A stretch of DNA of 64,000 bases, taken from the NCBI GenBank assembly GCA_020627785.1, contig JAHDGF010000009.1, positions 1-64,000 of the forward strand, given 5' to 3'. The stretch comes from Saprospiraceae bacterium. GTDB lineage: Bacteria; Bacteroidota; Bacteroidia; Chitinophagales; Saprospiraceae. Position numbers and translations under genes: made by a program. Under the pieces are notes generated by a model. The model had not been told where the DNA came from. It searched no databases and saw only the letters and a program-made list of their open reading frames with translations. This document shows, in pieces, positions 62,195 through 64,000 of this stretch (its first letter is position 1; each line of letters opens with the position of its first letter).

Positions 62195-62554
62195 CGGAAT
62201 ATGAATGTTGTTATTGGGATGCCTGGTGTCAATGATTCCAAGTTTTTCATTTGCGAAAGCGACCAAAATACCCACTAAAATAACGATGCCCAAAAAGAGT
62301 AAAATAGATTTCGGCTTTAACCCCTTGTTGTCTTCTTCTAAAACATCTTCTCCAACAAATTCTCGCAGTAACTTCCTTGAGAGCGTCAACTTTTCTGGTG
62401 GAATATATAGATCGTAGGTTATTGAATTGAGCTGGTAAAGATCTGCAGTATTGGTGTTAATAATCTGTGAAGGGATCTCATTTTCCTTCAGCTTGACAGC
62501 GAATAGATTAGCTTCGACCGAGTTATTGAAACGATATAATAGTGTCTGGGCGAT
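62186..62554 (-). CDS. DUF2007-like membrane protein without a canonical start codon
   Basis: The frame is open from 62581 to the stop at 62186-62188, but no ATG, GTG or TTG occurs before a TTG at 62389. Coding similarity clearly runs further. Reading from an ATC at 62552-62554, the 122 residues start (I)AQTLLYRFNNSVEANLF, continue LKENEIPSQIINTN and end the domain with YDLYIPPEKLTLSRKLL. This is the pattern of DUF2007 putative signal-transducing proteins, followed by one C-terminal transmembrane helix (SILLFLGIVILVGILVAFA). The ATC sits exactly where such proteins usually have their initiator. It may be a non-canonical start, a start-loss mutation or a sequencing error. The last bases overlap the aminopeptidase end. 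Confidence 0.6.
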   Translation of the reverse strand: MAQTLLYRFNNSVEANLFAVKLKENEIPSQIINTNTADLYQLNSITYDLYIPPEKLTLSRKLLREFVGEDVLEEDNKGLKPKSILLFLGIVILVGILVAFANEKLGIIDTRHPNNNIHIPSY

Positions 62555-62570
62555 ATTCTGCTGATTTAAA

Positions 62571-62588
62571 TGATTAAAATTTTAATCA
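62571..62588. promoter_or_regulatory. 18-base perfect palindrome in a divergent promoter region
   Basis: TGATTAAAATTTTAATCA is a perfect palindrome between the DUF2007-like gene and the barrel receptor. Further GATTAAA copies lie at 62602 and 62644, so this region may hold an operator array. No known regulator is assigned. Confidence 0.4.
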
Positions 62589-62658
62589 AACTTACACTAT
62601 TGATTAAACTTCTAGTACCTCTCATACGTCTAATTAAGGTTACGATTAAAAGTAAGGA

Positions 62659-64000
62659 ATGAAAAACTCTATCATATTTTCTGTTTTGATGCTCTTTAGC
62701 TCAATTTTAATGGCTCAAAGGCCAGGAGGGCAAAGACCTGGGGGGCAAGGGCAAATGCCGCAGAAGACAATCAAAGGAAAACTAATTGACGGAGAAACCA
62801 ACGCGCCATTAGAATTCGCAACCATTACCATTAACTCCATAAGCGATGGTTCTGTAATCACCGGAGGTCTCAGCGACGAAAATGGCAGTTTCGAATTAAA
62901 GTCAAGACCAGGTAAGCTCAAGGCGACCATTGAATTTCTTTCCTATGAAACCATTGTCATAGAACCAATCCCTTTTGAAAGAGGCCAACCAGTAGTTGAC
63001 CTAGGTGAGATTACTCTAAATCTTTCTGGACAGGTTATCGAAGGTGTTGAAATCAGAGCCGAAAAAAGTGAAACAATTTTCAAGCTTGATAAAAAGATAT
63101 TTACCGTTGGAAAGGATTTGGCGAATAGAGGAGGTACAGCAGAAGATGTGCTTGACAATGTACCTAGTATCACTGTAGATATTGATGGAAATGTGGAATT
63201 GAGAGGAAGTGGAAACGTGAAAATTTTGGTCAATGGACAGCCTTCTTCAATCATCAGAGATGGAAGTCTTAATGGACTTAAAACTCTTCAATCATCGAGC
63301 ATAGATCGGATCGAGGTAATCACAAACCCATCTGCGAAATATGAGGCAGAAGGGCAGGCTGGAATTATTAATATAGTTCTCAAAAAGGAAGAACAAAAAG
63401 GATTTAATGGGGCATTCAATGTAGGTTTTGGAATACCTTGGCAATACAATGCCGGTGCCCAAGTAAACTATAGAAAAGGCTCAACTAATTTCTTTGTTAA
63501 TGTTTCAAGTGGACTGCGGGTAAGCCCAGGTCTTTCTACAGAAACAAGTCGCCAGTTAATTGATGATTATTTTAGAATTAGTGACTACACGCAAGATAGA
63601 GATAGGAGGAGTAATGATAATAGAATAAGGGCTGGATTGGATTTCTTTTTAGCTGAAAACCAAACCCTGACTTTTTCAGGATCTCTAGGTCTGTCAGATA
63701 ATACCAATACCAATACCGTTAATTATTTGGATTCACTTGATATCAATGGAGATGTAGAATTTCAAAGACTTTTGACTCGTATTGATCGTGAAACGGAAGA
63801 TGGTAGCAATGAAGAATATAACTTAAAGTATGTCAATGATTTTGGAGATAAGAAACAAGAGTTGACTGCTTTTATACAATATGATCAAAGAGGTGATGAT
63901 GAGGCTTCGAATATAAGTCAGACCATTAATGGCGATCGAGTAGATCCTTTTCAACGAACTGACATCGACGAGTCTCAGAATAATAAACTAGGCCAAATAG
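62659..64000 (+). CDS. Outer-membrane beta-barrel receptor-like protein (partial)
   Basis: The first 447 residues are present and the gene runs off the right edge. It starts MKNSIIFSVLMLFSSILMAQ (signal peptide), then a short Gly/Gln/Arg-Pro repeat (RPGGQRPGGQGQ). A carboxypeptidase-regulatory-like domain lies at about 37-120 (IKGKLIDGETNAPLEFATI). A TonB plug-like segment follows at about 145-235 (AEDVLDNVPSITVDIDGNVE, DRIEVITNPSAKYEAEGQA), then barrel strands. This is the CarboxypepD_reg plus OMP_b-brl_3 architecture common in Bacteroidota. The substrate is unknown. Confidence 0.85.
   Translation, partial: MKNSIIFSVLMLFSSILMAQRPGGQRPGGQGQMPQKTIKGKLIDGETNAPLEFATITINSISDGSVITGGLSDENGSFELKSRPGKLKATIEFLSYETIVIEPIPFERGQPVVDLGEITLNLSGQVIEGVEIRAEKSETIFKLDKKIFTVGKDLANRGGTAEDVLDNVPSITVDIDGNVELRGSGNVKILVNGQPSSIIRDGSLNGLKTLQSSSIDRIEVITNPSAKYEAEGQAGIINIVLKKEEQKGFNGAFNVGFGIPWQYNAGAQVNYRKGSTNFFVNVSSGLRVSPGLSTETSRQLIDDYFRISDYTQDRDRRSNDNRIRAGLDFFLAENQTLTFSGSLGLSDNTNTNTVNYLDSLDINGDVEFQRLLTRIDRETEDGSNEEYNLKYVNDFGDKKQELTAFIQYDQRGDDEASNISQTINGDRVDPFQRTDIDESQNNKLGQI

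Noticed and set aside
62205-62417. Plus-strand frame of 70 codons after the M29 aminopeptidase gene
   Set aside because: It is antisense to the DUF2007-like coding region, whose protein pattern is far stronger.

Overview
The window is AT-rich and comes from a member of the Bacteroidota, probably a marine Saprospiria-like lineage (inference). The support is two proteins with type IX secretion (T9SS) C-terminal signals, many HYR modules, TAnnTTTG-like promoter elements, DUF4292, OMP_b-brl and YtxH/CsbD/Dps gene families, and gene starts without strong Shine-Dalgarno sequences. No rRNA, tRNA, CRISPR array, insertion sequence or prophage was seen. The genes look chromosomal.

Layout. 0-5.3 kb: a stress and envelope cluster with a truncated AI-2E-type permease, a small unknown gene, a holin-like membrane protein, YtxH and an ECF sigma factor on the minus strand; then two divergent paralogous XRE regulators; then Dps, CsbD and MscS on the plus strand. 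5.5-12.8 kb: envelope and secreted proteins (a lipoprotein resembling the SecD P1 head, a serine hydrolase, a small barrel, a PNGase F-like T9SS protein interrupted by a LamG region, lipoproteins) and an overlooked 38-residue ORF with a double-glycine leader motif. 12.9-21.3 kb, minus strand: BI-1 protein, M48 protease, two paralogous TPR proteins, an outer-membrane barrel, CoaX and PurH. 21.4-27.1 kb: an amidohydrolase, a two-gene unit of an acidic protein with 11-residue repeats plus a thiolase homologue without its catalytic cysteines, and a UbiD-family decarboxylase.

27.3-49.3 kb is one 21,963-nt gene for a 7,320-residue secreted protein. It has a signal peptide, a DUF2341-like and an SprB-like segment, then a hierarchical array of HYR-like modules. 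About eight modules of ~88 residues form a super-unit of ~700 residues that recurs at least five times. Foreign domains are inserted inside repeats: a ~195-residue beta-rich domain and a lamin-tail-like domain. A P-domain, a dockerin-like pair and a T9SS signal follow. A likely surface-adhesion role is inference.

49.4-64 kb: a HExxH lipoprotein, a TlpA-like thioredoxin, a CBM9-like protein, DUF2905, a YdjM-like membrane protein, then rnc-fabF and acpP (RNA processing and fatty-acid synthesis) on the minus strand. A plus-strand operon pyk-TPR-DUF4292-hflX-M29 aminopeptidase follows. A DUF2007-like gene without a canonical start faces the first part of an outer-membrane beta-barrel receptor cut by the right edge.

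Best candidates for something undescribed: the 11-mer-repeat protein with its thiolase-like pseudoenzyme partner, the super-repeat architecture of the giant protein, the stand-alone SecD-head lipoprotein, and the orphan GG-leader micropeptide.
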